DNA from: JANWXR01 sp033577755 | Lineage (GTDB): Bacteria; Chloroflexota; Anaerolineae; Anaerolineales; UBA6663 | Length of the DNA stretch: 34,395 nucleotides | Assembly: GCA_033577755.1 (NCBI GenBank) | Contig: JAVQXV010000015.1 | Span: forward strand, 1 to 34,395 | Direction of reading: 5' to 3' | Part shown: one piece after another, positions 7,657-15,944 of the stretch | How positions within the stretch are numbered: the first letter of the stretch is position 1 | Layout of the letters: every line of letters begins with the position of its first letter | Translations under genes and position numbers: made by a program | Notes under the pieces: model-generated | The model's input: only the letters and a program-made list of their open reading frames with translations | Told to the model about the DNA's origin: nothing | Database searches by the model: none

Positions 7657-9039
7657 TCAGGGCAGCGTTATCAAAAAAAGGGCCTGGTTTTGCTTTTCGG
7701 GCACGTAACCCTCGAGGGCAAGGAGCTTTCCATCAGACGACCACGCCCGCGGGATTGCGGTGTAGTTTCCAACACTCCACACCCCTATCTCGAGGCCTTC
7801 GGGGAACGACAATACGACAACGCGAGACGAACCGCCAAAAGCGAGTTTTGTCCAATCGGAAGTCCAAAGAGCAGCAGGAAGATCTCCCCGAACCAACTCA
7901 CGCGGCTGGCTGCCTACAGGAACAACTGGCCTGATCCACAAGGCATAATCCTCTGGATCGTCTTCACCGCGCGGCCGTTCACTCAACAGTAGCCAACGAC
8001 CATCCGGCGAGAAGGCGGGTTCCCAAACTCGCCGAAACGGCAAAGTCTCGACTTGGCGAGTATCAGAGTGAAAAAGTCGAACTGGTGGAAAATCGGCTTC
8101 CAAGCCAGAGCCGCCAAAGAGAAGGACGTGAAACTCCTTTGAGCCGCCAGGCGCTGCCGCTCTCGCTTCGTAAGTGAACGATTGGCCACCAAACACAGCA
8201 GAGTCCGGCAATCCAAACAGCTCCGAAGCGATCCGTATCACATCCTCCCCCACTTTTATCAATAATGGCCCTTCATCAAGGGTCTTATACACCAAGAATA
8301 GATCTGAACGGATCCATTGACCACCCAGGCTTAACGACTCAGCACCAGCGGGGCCGCGAACCCCGGACTCGGCTCTCCACCGGACAAGATCCTCTGTTTT
8401 TCCAGTTAATAAATTCGTAATTCTTGTTTCTCTGGCTTCAATTCCGTCCACTGTGACATAGCGCACATGAGTCTCAGCCTTGTAACTCCCCTCGGGTGCT
8501 ATCGACATTGCTACATCGCTCGACTCGTAATCGGCAGGAGCGGCTCCAGTGATGTTCATCTCACAAGGCGCTCCTCTTATTATGGCGCCGCCACTAATGA
8601 CAACAACAGTGTCATCTTGCTCCCATGTGAGCCGGCTTCCATACCCGTATACGCCGGGAAGGGTACAGACTTGGCCGGTGGACACTTTCAAAAACTTAAT
8701 CTGTCCGGCAGGGTCCTCGAAGCTGAGCGGGGGAAGATCCGTCGATGTCCAATAGGCCAGTAATTCGCGGCTTGGCGAGAAGCTGTAGACACGAACGAGC
8801 TTCCCGCTGTCAATGGGCATGAGCATCTCAACCTGTGCGGATTGGGAGGGTTCGCGGCTTGGCATCAAGAATGCTTGCCGGGTTCTTTCATGCGGCGGCA
8901 AAGACGACGGCTGCACCTCAGTTGCCCCCATCTGCATTTCTGATAAGCTGCCCGGTCGGGTGTTCTCGTCAGGCAACCTCACACACGCACTCGTAATGAG
9001 AGCGACGGCGATTGAAAACAAATGTTTCCCAGGAAACAT
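7657..9039 (-). CDS. WD40/PD40-like propeller lipoprotein
   Basis: 460 residues from ATG 9039. Lipoprotein signal MFPGKHLFSIAVALITSAC (Cys 19) and a linker, then a propeller with motifs such as SFSPSRELLAYWTS, AFSPDGRWLLLSERP, WTSDWTKLAFGG and AWSSDGKLLALEG. The gene starts 17 nt after the stop of the M23-like pseudogene, and its ribosome binding site is weak (GAGAG). Gene order (M23-like then propeller lipoprotein) repeats that at 3597/2377. Function unknown. Confidence 0.75.
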   Translation of the reverse strand: MFPGKHLFSIAVALITSACVRLPDENTRPGSLSEMQMGATEVQPSSLPPHERTRQAFLMPSREPSQSAQVEMLMPIDSGKLVRVYSFSPSRELLAYWTSTDLPPLSFEDPAGQIKFLKVSTGQVCTLPGVYGYGSRLTWEQDDTVVVISGGAIIRGAPCEMNITGAAPADYESSDVAMSIAPEGSYKAETHVRYVTVDGIEARETRITNLLTGKTEDLVRWRAESGVRGPAGAESLSLGGQWIRSDLFLVYKTLDEGPLLIKVGEDVIRIASELFGLPDSAVFGGQSFTYEARAAAPGGSKEFHVLLFGGSGLEADFPPVRLFHSDTRQVETLPFRRVWEPAFSPDGRWLLLSERPRGEDDPEDYALWIRPVVPVGSQPRELVRGDLPAALWTSDWTKLAFGGSSRVVVLSFPEGLEIGVWSVGNYTAIPRAWSSDGKLLALEGYVPEKQNQALFLITLP

Positions 9040-9056
9040 ATATATCTCTCAGCCAA

Positions 9057-9632
9057 TCAGCATGCTCCCCTATCAATCCATCTGTAAATCCATGTTAATC
9101 CTGCATACAGCATGTTGTCACACATTATAGCCGTATTCGACTCACCGGCAGAGTCACAGGATACATGAACGTGTAAGCCAAAGTAGCAGCAGTTGCAGGC
9201 TGGGCAGCATAACGGAACTCGCCCAAGAAGCAGTCCATTGGGATAGTTGTAAATCCCATCCGGAATGCGCTCATAGAGGTGGCCATAAAACAATTTGCCG
9301 ATGTAACAATATGCATTGGCATACCGATACAACTCCACTTCCACAGCATCATTATAGGGTACCCCTGGATTTGAACCACAAAAGCCAGTCCGCCGTCGCG
9401 TGCGAATGCTGTCAACATCACCATAGAATCGAACTGCCGCTCCAGCGCTAATCACAGTACTGCCACCAATATCAAGTGGAGAGCCGGGCTGGGGATACCC
9501 TCACAAACTTCCCCCAGAAATGTGAGTGCAGCCTGGGCAAGGGCGATTGCAGTCCAAGCAACAAGAACAGTAGCAATCTCGCCCTATATTTTTTGCTGTC
9601 AGCGGCGAATAAACATAAATATAGGTGGGCAT
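9057..9632 (-). pseudogene. Cys-rich M23-like gene with in-frame TGA
   Basis: From ATG 9632 (AAAGGTGG upstream) the frame reads MPTYIYVYSPLT, a Cys-dense stretch (DCYCSCCLDC), then TGA at 9503-9501 (codon 44). The same frame continues without any shift to the stop at 9057 and is clearly homologous to the gene at 3597: LDIGG, SIRT, LFYGHLYERIPDG, LLLGRV and GLHVHV align. The HxH motif is kept; the first zinc-motif His is not evident. The simplest reading is a recent nonsense mutation or sequencing error. A recoded TGA cannot be excluded, but I see no clear SECIS-like hairpin just after it. Confidence 0.6.
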
Positions 9633-9696
9633 GACGACCACCTTTGAGCTACCGTGCTCAAGCCAAGGTGATCAAACTAGCCTGTTAGCCGCAATG

Positions 9697-9809
9697 CTAG
9701 CCAACCCTCACAAGCGAAGAAATCAGTATCCGAGCCACTTCTATATTTTTACTATGCTCTGCAATCAACGTGTATAGTATATCGTCTTCTATCCATAGAA
9801 AGACAAATC
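9697..9809 (-). pseudogene. Tat-protein C-terminal relic
   Basis: The minus strand reads 37 codons ending at TAG 9697, including WIEDDILYTLIAEHS and RILISSLVRVG. This aligns with the C-terminus of the Tat protein at 4335 (WIMKDILYTLVIQT, LIIRSLTLIE). The open frame runs straight into the edge of the mobile element at 9810, and nothing Tat-like is found on its other side. It lies upstream of the M23-like gene, exactly as the intact Tat gene does in the other copy. Confidence 0.6.
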
Positions 9810-9944
9810 CTAGTGCCTCGTTAGGTTGGATTTTGATGTTTTGCAACGCCGAGCATTTTGCCAACAAAACTCAATTACGAGTGCACACAAACCGACCGTG
9901 GCGAATCTGCCAAAATTGCAATATCTTGCCTAACAAGGCACTAG
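9810..9944. mobile_element. 135-bp MITE, IS630-like (copy 1)
   Basis: Bounded by terminal inverted repeats CTAGTGCCTCGTTAGG and CCTAACAAGGCACTAG (one mismatch in 16). No coding capacity. An inverted copy of identical length lies at 13316-13450, with similarity along its whole length. Both copies end in CTAG on each side; IS630-family elements are known to insert at the TA of CTAG and duplicate TA, so a nonautonomous IS630/Tc1-type element fits. This copy truncates a Tat-gene relic. Confidence 0.75.
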
Positions 9945-9972
9945 GCTCTCTCCCTTCTTGCCGAAACGCCGG

Positions 9973-10003
9973 TTGCGATTTCGCCTCTCAGATCGGGTAT
10001 TAT
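9973..10003 (+). promoter_or_regulatory. Possible promoter for the MA-peptidase gene
   Basis: TTGCGA (9973-9978) and TATTAT (9998-10003) are separated by 19 bp, which is longer than ideal. A short palindrome, GTTGC-AT-GGCAAC, follows near 10022-10034. Weak evidence. Confidence 0.3.
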
Positions 10004-10067
10004 GCTCGTCGTGGCACAGTAGTTGCATGGCAACTTACGTCATCATGATACGCGCGTGAGAGTGGCC

Positions 10068-11312
10068 ATGAACGTCCAGAAATCCTCCCTGCTCTGGCTC
10101 GTCGCCGTCGGTCTGGTGATTTTCTTCTGCATGCCGCCTGCCGCTCAGGCTCAGTCCGGCCTGCGCATCGTCTTCATGCCTGCGCCCGAGTATCGGTTGA
10201 ACGAGAAAGCCGTCTTCCGCCTCCAGGCCGAAAGCGACCAGCCCATCATCAGCGTCAGTTTTTTCCTGCGCACGCCCGACATTGTGGAGACCTTTGTCGG
10301 CGAGGCGACCTTCCCGGCGGGCAACACCCGCATCGAGGCCGTTTATGAGCTGTTGCCGGACCGTCGTCAAATCCGCTTATTTGCGCCGGTGGAGTATTGG
10401 TGGGTAGTGCGAGATGCTGCCAACCGCGAGATCGAGTCCGCGCGCCAGCGCTTCATCTATACCGATAACCGCTTCAGCTGGCAATCGCTGAGTGAAGGCC
10501 CGCTCACGGTGCACTGGTACGAGGGCGAGCGCGAGTTCGGACAGCGGCTGCTGGACATCGCCCGGGCCGGCCTGCGCCGAGCCAACCGTGACCTGTTGCT
10601 ACCCACCGAAAAGCTGCCGCCGGCCATCAACATCTATGTGTATTCTGATTTAGAAGCAGCCCGCCCTGCGCTTGGCGCTTCCGCTCACCTATGGGCCGAC
10701 GGTCATGCCAACCCAATCTTCGGTGCGGTTGTCGTCGCCGGCTCACTCGACGGCCTGAACGGCCTGCCACGGCTCGATAACGAAATACCTCATGAGCTGA
10801 CACACCTGCTCATCTACCAGATCGTCGGAGCAAATTATCGGAACGTCCCCCAGTGGCTGAACGAAGGCCTGGCGATGATGGCCGAATCGGCGCCCGAGGC
10901 GCTGGCCGCCAGCCGGCTGGCCAACGCTCAACAGGCCGGGGAACTGCTGCCGCTCCAAAGCCTGTGTGCACCCTTCCCCGCGGACCCGGCGCAGGCGCAG
11001 CTCGCCTATTTTCAGAGCGAGTCGGTAGTGCGTTACATCCAGAGCAACTACGGCTCCAGCAGCCTGAGGCGCCTGCTCGAAGCTGCCGCCGACGGCCTCG
11101 ATTGCAACGCGGTGGTGCAACGCGCCCTCGGCTTTCCGCTGGCCGAGCTGGAACGCCGCTGGCGCGAACAGACCTTCAGCGCGAAGGAAACAACTCCATT
11201 GCCAAGCGGTATCTGGGCTTCATATCTGCTGCTGACGGCGCTGGTGACGTTCGGCGCCACCGCCTTCCTGATGCTGACGCTTTTCCGGCGACCTCGGGCG
11301 CGCATGATATAA
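10068..11312 (+). CDS. Membrane-anchored HEXXH peptidase (MA-like)
   Basis: 414 residues from ATG 10068, chosen because it starts directly before a signal/anchor helix (SLLWLVAVGLVIFFCMPPAAQAQ). A beta-rich N-terminal region (about 30-150) precedes a gluzincin-like catalytic part: HELTH with His242 and His246 as zinc ligands and Glu243 as base, and WLNEGLA with Glu266 as likely third ligand. This is the pattern of peptidase MA-type domains. A second hydrophobic segment near the C-terminus (ASYLLLTALVTFGATAFLML) anchors it, with an Arg-rich tail inside. So the catalytic domain faces outward, fixed at its C-terminal end. A terminator follows at 11329. Substrate unknown. Confidence 0.75.
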   Translation: MNVQKSSLLWLVAVGLVIFFCMPPAAQAQSGLRIVFMPAPEYRLNEKAVFRLQAESDQPIISVSFFLRTPDIVETFVGEATFPAGNTRIEAVYELLPDRRQIRLFAPVEYWWVVRDAANREIESARQRFIYTDNRFSWQSLSEGPLTVHWYEGEREFGQRLLDIARAGLRRANRDLLLPTEKLPPAINIYVYSDLEAARPALGASAHLWADGHANPIFGAVVVAGSLDGLNGLPRLDNEIPHELTHLLIYQIVGANYRNVPQWLNEGLAMMAESAPEALAASRLANAQQAGELLPLQSLCAPFPADPAQAQLAYFQSESVVRYIQSNYGSSSLRRLLEAAADGLDCNAVVQRALGFPLAELERRWREQTFSAKETTPLPSGIWASYLLLTALVTFGATAFLMLTLFRRPRARMI

Positions 11313-11328
11313 TCGCCGCAGCTTTCAG

Positions 11329-11357
11329 CAGCCGGCCTTAATCGGCTGGTTTTTTTT
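11329..11357 (+). terminator. Rho-independent terminator
   Basis: CAGCCG, an 8-nt loop and CGGCTG, followed by eight T. It sits 17 nt past the stop of the peptidase gene. Confidence 0.75.
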
Positions 11358-11440
11358 GAGCAACGGCGCTTCATGAAAGCCTTCCCGACCCGCAGAGCAC
11401 GGCTTGGTGGGCGAAGCGCGCCTTGCGTGACGTAGTGCGT

Positions 11441-11725
11441 ATGGAGACTTCATCCATCTGCCTGCATGCCAAAGTGTACGGCCTCGTGCAGGGAGTCAAC
11501 TTCCGCTATTACACCCTGCAGCGCGCCCAACGGTTGCGCCTGACCGGCTGGGTACGTAACCTGCCGGATGGCTCCGTCGAGGTCAAAGCGGAGGGGCCAC
11601 GCGCTGCGGTCGAAGAGCTGCTGGCCTTTTTGCATCAGGGGCCACCCTCTGCGCAGGTCGAGCGAGTTGAGGCCGAATGGCTGCCGGCCTCCGGCGCTTT
11701 TCATCGCTTCGACATACAACTCTAA
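11441..11725 (+). CDS. acyP: Acylphosphatase
   Basis: 94 residues, the usual acylphosphatase length. It hydrolyses acyl phosphates such as acetyl or carbamoyl phosphate. The signature GLVQGVNFRYYT holds the catalytic Arg, and GWVRNLPDGSVEV holds the catalytic Asn. ATG 11441 is preferred over the TTG at 11423 because it matches the family N-terminus. The stop is 2 nt before the next gene, so the two are probably cotranscribed. Confidence 0.9.
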   Translation: METSSICLHAKVYGLVQGVNFRYYTLQRAQRLRLTGWVRNLPDGSVEVKAEGPRAAVEELLAFLHQGPPSAQVERVEAEWLPASGAFHRFDIQL

Positions 11726-11727
11726 CC

Positions 11728-13002
11728 ATGAGCTTGACGCCGGTACAGCGCGCCTGGGCGGTGTTGTGGGCCGCTTTTGCTTCGTTTTGTCTGCTGACCT
11801 ATGGCGTGGCAAGCGGCGTGCCCTGGTTCCTACAAAACGCTACCGCCGAGCTGCGCCTGGAACTGGGCGGCAGCGACACACAGTTTCAGCGCCCTGGCCT
11901 GAACATCCTGGAAGTGATCAACGGGCCGCCGGTGACGCTTCCCGTTGGCTCCATCATCCTCACCGACCTGAACGCCCAAGCCAACCTGCAAATCGTTGCG
12001 CCGAACGGGGACGGGACGCTGGCGACCGTGCAGATTTACGGCGACTCGCGCGTACAGGTGCAGGCCGCTCACCGGCCACGTTTCCCGGAATACAGCAACC
12101 TCCCCTACCACATCCGGCTTAGGGTCGAGCGTGGCCGCATCCGTGTGCTAAGCGCTAACGGCTTACCGCGTCCCGTGAATATCGAAGTACACTCCGCGCC
12201 GAATGTCCTGACCGTGCTCGACCAGCCCGGCAGCAACGCTTCAATCGAGTCCTCGTTCCTGCGCACCACCGTTTCGGTGCGCGAGAGCCAGGCAGCGGTC
12301 ACCACCCCGCTCTCCGGCACGCTGACCCTGCGCTCCGAACAGCGCGCCGACGTAACCGACAGCGGCGCCATCATCGGGCCGCTGCCGACCGAACGCAACC
12401 TGATTGTGGATGGCACATTCGAGCGCCCGCTAGGGGAGGTCTGGAAAGTAGAGCAGCGCGCCGACAGCGGACGGCCGCTGGGCGAAGTGCGCATACAAAC
12501 GGTGGAGGGCCGGCGCTCAATCAACTTCAGCCGGGCCGATAACAGTTGGGGACAGGTCAGCCTAACGCAGGAACTCAACGTGGATGTGCGCGACTTCACT
12601 TCGCTGCGCCTGCAATTGGACGTATATCTCACCTCGCAAAGCCTGTTCAACTGCGGCGCACTCGGCACCGAGTGCCCGGTGATGGTCAAAATCCGCTATC
12701 TGGATTTCAACGGTTCGGAACAGGGATGGCTGCAAGGTTATTTTGACCGGGGCCGGTTGATTGAAAGCCAGGGTCAGTTCGGTCTGTTCACCTGCCCGTC
12801 ATGTTCCGAGATTACGGAGCAGCACATCCCCATCGAAACAGGCCAGTGGCTGACACTGGAAGCGCCCCGCAACGGCAACCTGCTGGCGCTCATGCGGGAG
12901 CGCGGCATCCCGGCAGCCCTGCTGCGCTCGATTACGATTTATGCCGCCGGCCATCAGTTCAACAGCAACGTCGCGCAGATTCAGCTGCTGGCCTCGGACT
13001 AG
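11728..13002 (+). CDS. Membrane-anchored protein, FecR-like or carbohydrate-binding-like
   Basis: 424 residues from ATG 11728. One N-terminal membrane helix (AWAVLWAAFASFCLLTYGVA) with the rest outside. Residues ~50-230 resemble FecR-type beta structure (LPVGSIILTDLNAQANLQI, VQIYGDSRVQVQ). Residues ~240-424 look like a jelly-roll domain beginning NLIVDGTFERPLGEVWKV, as in discoidin or carbohydrate-binding modules, with a CxxC (FTCPSCSE). I cannot name a function. It follows acyP by 2 nt. Confidence 0.6.
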   Translation: MSLTPVQRAWAVLWAAFASFCLLTYGVASGVPWFLQNATAELRLELGGSDTQFQRPGLNILEVINGPPVTLPVGSIILTDLNAQANLQIVAPNGDGTLATVQIYGDSRVQVQAAHRPRFPEYSNLPYHIRLRVERGRIRVLSANGLPRPVNIEVHSAPNVLTVLDQPGSNASIESSFLRTTVSVRESQAAVTTPLSGTLTLRSEQRADVTDSGAIIGPLPTERNLIVDGTFERPLGEVWKVEQRADSGRPLGEVRIQTVEGRRSINFSRADNSWGQVSLTQELNVDVRDFTSLRLQLDVYLTSQSLFNCGALGTECPVMVKIRYLDFNGSEQGWLQGYFDRGRLIESQGQFGLFTCPSCSEITEQHIPIETGQWLTLEAPRNGNLLALMRERGIPAALLRSITIYAAGHQFNSNVAQIQLLASD

Positions 13003-13137
13003 AAGCGGTTTCCAGCTTGAATTACGGCAAGGCATGCGAAATTCGACCTGTTTTCAGTCTACGGAACCGTAAATCAATCAGGAATTCGCCTTAAAACTCG
13101 GAGAATATGAAGGGGTGACTTTAGGAAGACAAGAATA

Positions 13138-13254
13138 AGTCCACTGAAAAAACTATTTTCGGGTGTAAAAGCCACCATCTATGACGCTGAAACGACGATT
13201 GAAGCGGCATATATGGAGAGCAAGCGTTTCAATCTAGACCTTTTTCAGTGCACT
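13138..13254. repeat. 117-bp element with inverted ends (copy 1)
   Basis: Ends are AGTCCACTGAAAAA and TTTTTCAGTGCACT, inverted with one mismatch. The same ends bound a 111-bp element at 26196-26306, but the interiors differ. No ORF inside. Possibly a nonautonomous element or an extragenic palindrome family. Confidence 0.5.
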
Positions 13255-13281
13255 CACGGATGACCTCTCTGCACAAACTAC

Positions 13282-13513
13282 GATCTCACCGCAAAGCCGC
13301 GAAGAGCACGATGACCTAGTGCCTTGTTAGGCAAGATATTGTAATTTGGGCAGGTTCGCCATTGGTCGGTTCATGTGCAATCGTAATGAGTTTTGATGGC
13401 GAAATGCTCGGTGTGGCGAAATATCAAAATTCAACCTAACAAGGCACTAGCGCAAAAGTTTCGCCCTTATTTTTTTCCTTCGCGTTCTTGGCATCTTCGC
13501 GGTTCAGATCGGC
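13282..13513. repeat. Imperfect palindrome interrupted by the MITE
   Basis: CGATCT-ACCGC-GCGAAGA words at 13282-13310 reappear inverted at about 13478-13513 (TCTTCGCGGTTCAGATCG). The 135-bp mobile element sits in the middle, so an older extragenic palindrome was probably the insertion target. With its neighbours this accounts for most of the gene-free 13003-13675 stretch; nothing is seen in 13003-13137. Confidence 0.4.
13316..13450. mobile_element. 135-bp MITE, IS630-like (copy 2, inverted)
   Basis: Same length as the element at 9810-9944 and similar throughout when reverse-complemented. Terminal repeats CTAGTGCCTTGTTAGG and CCTAACAAGGCACTAG are perfect here over 16 bp. Flanked by CTAG at both ends, consistent with TA duplication in a CTAG target. 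Confidence 0.75.
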
Positions 13514-13549
13514 TTTTTTTTCAGTAGAGCCATCTTGCGAATTGCAATC

Positions 13550-13690
13550 TACTGAGCCTGATCGCTCAGCGTCCTCAGCGCCCTCAGCACTTCAGTGACT
13601 CCGTCGCACCCAGATCGCTGAAGCGCTGAAGAATATGAGGCCACTGAGTCTGGCATCTCAGTGTCCTCAGCGCTCTCAGCGGTTCAGCGA
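13550..13690. repeat. CTGAG/CTCAG short tandem array, period about 9
   Basis: On the minus strand the aroA stop codon lies inside the first units: CGCTGAGAG, CGCTGAGGA, CACTGAGAT. A central TTCAGCG part follows, and a second arm has CTGA words spaced 8, 9 and 9 nt. Could fold into a loose hairpin after aroA. No U-run terminator is seen. Confidence 0.6.
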
Positions 13691-15007
13691 CTCCAACACC
13701 TGAAAATACTCCGGGAACGTCTTGCTGACACAGGCCGGGTTCTCAATCACTACGCCCCGCACGCGCAGGCCGACGAGGGCAAAGGCCATCGCCATACGAT
13801 GATCGTTGTAGGTGCGAACGGTGGCGGGTTGCACGCGGTGGGCCGGATAAATCTTCAAGCCGTCAGGATATTCCTCCACGCTCACGCCGAGGCGGCGCAG
13901 CTCGGCACACATCGCCGCCACGCGATCGGTCTCTTTGACGCGGGCCGAGGCGATGCCGCGAATAGTGGTGGGCGTGCAGGCGAACGGCGCAATGGCCGCC
14001 AACGTTTGCGCCGTATCCGGGATGTCGCGCAGGTCTACCTCCACGCCGCGCAGCATGTCCGGGCCGGTCACGGCAATCCCATCTTCGCCCTCGGTCACCG
14101 TGCAGCCCATCTGCGCCAGCACATCGAGGAAAGCCACGTCGCCCTGCTTGGAGCGGCGCGAGATGTTCTCGACGCGCACCGTCCCACCGCAGAGCGCGGG
14201 CGCGGCAAAGAAATACGAGGCCGCCGAAGCGTCGCTCTCGACGACATGCTCGGCCTGCGCGCGATAGCGTTGAGGTTGAATGTGGAAGGTTTGCAGGTCG
14301 GTGTGTTCGACGTAAACGCCGAAGTCGCGCATCAACGCGAGCGTCATCTCCACGTACGGCTTCGAGTTCAGCTCGCCGACGACCGCAATCTCCAGCGGGC
14401 CGCGCGCATAGGGCGCAACCATCAACAGGCCGGAGAGGAACTGGCTGGAGATGTTGCCCGCGACGGTCGTCTTACCGCCGGGCAGGCCATTGGCATGCAC
14501 AACGAGCGGTGGGCAGGCGCAGCTGAGATCGGAGCTTGGGAAGCGAGGCTCAACGTTGACGCCAAGCCGGCGCAGGGCGAGCAGCAAATCGCCGATGGGG
14601 CGCTCGCGCATTCGGGCGTCGCCGTCCAGCACGTACTCGCCCTGCCCGAGCGCGAGCAGCGCCGTGAGAAAACGCGCCGCCGTGCCGGCGTTGCCCACGA
14701 ACAACTCGGCGCGCGCAGCAGGGATGCGCCCGCCGAGGCCGTGAACGACAACGGCGGACGGTTGACCGTTGACGGCCGGACGCTGCTCAATCGAGAAGCC
14801 GAGGCGTTGAAGCGACTCGATAAAACGTTGCGTGTCGTCGGCGAAGAGTGAGTTGCGAAGCGTGGTTACGCCATCGGCGAGGGCGGCCAGCAACAGCGCG
14901 CGGTTGGTGAGGCTTTTGGAGCCGGGGACGCGGACGCAGGCGTCAAGCGGCGAGGCGACAGGAGTAACCGGATAGAGATTAGAGATTCGAGAAGAGGCAG
15001 GCGTCAT
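13676..15007 (-). CDS. aroA: 3-phosphoshikimate 1-carboxyvinyltransferase (EPSP synthase)
   Basis: 443 residues. Transfers the enolpyruvyl group of PEP to shikimate 3-phosphate, the sixth step of the shikimate pathway. Family motifs in order: PGSKSLTNRALLLAALADG, GNAGTAARFL, RERPIGDLL, GNISSQFLSGLLM, SDASAASYFFAAPAL, RVKETDRVAAM, YNDHRMAMAFAL and CVSKTFPEYF. The start overlaps the tyrA stop (ATGA). Residues ~5-14 are encoded by a period-7 repeat (GAGATT words at 14970-14990), so the N-terminal extension may be repeat-derived. Last gene of the aro operon; its stop lies in a 9-nt repeat array. Confidence 0.95.
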   Translation of the reverse strand: MTPASSRISNLYPVTPVASPLDACVRVPGSKSLTNRALLLAALADGVTTLRNSLFADDTQRFIESLQRLGFSIEQRPAVNGQPSAVVVHGLGGRIPAARAELFVGNAGTAARFLTALLALGQGEYVLDGDARMRERPIGDLLLALRRLGVNVEPRFPSSDLSCACPPLVVHANGLPGGKTTVAGNISSQFLSGLLMVAPYARGPLEIAVVGELNSKPYVEMTLALMRDFGVYVEHTDLQTFHIQPQRYRAQAEHVVESDASAASYFFAAPALCGGTVRVENISRRSKQGDVAFLDVLAQMGCTVTEGEDGIAVTGPDMLRGVEVDLRDIPDTAQTLAAIAPFACTPTTIRGIASARVKETDRVAAMCAELRRLGVSVEEYPDGLKIYPAHRVQPATVRTYNDHRMAMAFALVGLRVRGVVIENPACVSKTFPEYFQVLESLNR

Positions 15008-15897
15008 TTGAACAGCTCGGCGCGTTTGGCCTGCGCCGGCGCCAGCGCCGCTCGGATCACGTCAGCTTCGCCGGATTCGATAGCCGTGGCCAGCGTGTCC
15101 AGTTCCCGACGATAGGCGGCCAGCGCGCGCAGCACGGCCTCGCGGTTGGTCAGCAGGATGTCGGTCATCATCGTCAGGTCGCTGGCCGCCAGGCGCGAGC
15201 TATCGCGGAAGCCGGAAGAGGCCAGCGTCCAGACCTGCTCATCGTCCTGCGCCAGCACGGTGCGCATCAGAGCAACGGCGGCAGTGTACGGCAGGTGACT
15301 GACGAGAGCGGCCAGAGCATCGTGACGTTCGGCGGAAAGCATGACCGGTTTCGCTCCAATCGCTTGAATGATTTCGTAGGCCAGACCCAAAGCGCGCACC
15401 GACGAGAAGCCGGGCGCGCACAACACAAAGGGCTTCTCCCGAAAGAGCTGCGCCTCAGCCTGCGTCAGGCCGTTCGTTTCCTTGCCGCACATTGGATGTC
15501 CGCCCAACGGCTCGAAGCGCGGTGGCAGATCGGCCATCGCCCGCACGATCTGCGCCTTGGTCGAGCCGAGGTCGAGCACAGCTGTCTGACGCGGCGGATA
15601 GAAGGCGCGAGTCGCCAGATACTTCAGTTGCGCCAAAATGGTGCGCACCGGCGTCGCCAGAATGAGCACGTCGCAGTCATGGGCACTATCGAAGTCTACG
15701 ATTCGATCTACCACCCGCCGTTCGAGCGCCGCTTGCAGCACCGCCTCATCGGCATCGCAGCCGATCAACACGCGGCAGTGACCGCGCAGGGCCAACGCCA
15801 GCGAGCCGCCCATCAGGCCCAAGCCGACAATGGCAACCTCGCAATTGGCCAAACTTTGCGGCGGCTTCTTCTGGCGCGTTTCGGGGGTCAGCACCAT
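15004..15897 (-). CDS. tyrA: Prephenate/arogenate dehydrogenase
   Basis: 297 residues. Oxidative decarboxylation of prephenate (or arogenate) towards tyrosine, NAD(P)-dependent. N-terminal Rossmann fold with GLGLMGGSLALAL; then GGHPMCGKE and HDALAALVSHLPYT, typical of the family's substrate region. There is no fused chorismate mutase or ACT domain; the mutase is separate (aroH). The start ATG 15897 lacks a ribosome binding site but lies 6 nt after TATAAT, so this gene may also be read from a leaderless transcript. It overlaps aroA by 4 nt. Confidence 0.93.
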   Translation of the reverse strand: MVLTPETRQKKPPQSLANCEVAIVGLGLMGGSLALALRGHCRVLIGCDADEAVLQAALERRVVDRIVDFDSAHDCDVLILATPVRTILAQLKYLATRAFYPPRQTAVLDLGSTKAQIVRAMADLPPRFEPLGGHPMCGKETNGLTQAEAQLFREKPFVLCAPGFSSVRALGLAYEIIQAIGAKPVMLSAERHDALAALVSHLPYTAAVALMRTVLAQDDEQVWTLASSGFRDSSRLAASDLTMMTDILLTNREAVLRALAAYRRELDTLATAIESGEADVIRAALAPAQAKRAELFK

Positions 15898-15903
15898 GCG
15901 GGC

Positions 15904-15944
15904 ATTATAGCCGCCGGATGCTGCCTGTGTAGAACCTTACACAG
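15904..15944 (-). promoter_or_regulatory. Internal leaderless promoter and palindrome before tyrA
   Basis: Minus-strand TATAAT (15909-15904) is followed by 6 nt and the tyrA ATG, the geometry of a leaderless start. No good -35. Just upstream, CTGTGTA and TACACAG (15925-15931, 15938-15944) form a perfect 7-bp palindrome with a 6-nt spacer that overlaps the stop codon of the DAHP synthase. It would lie at about -35 and may be an operator or a weak hairpin. Confidence 0.45.

Noticed and set aside
13661..14851. 396-codon plus-strand ORF
   Set aside because: Antisense to aroA with no recognisable domain.
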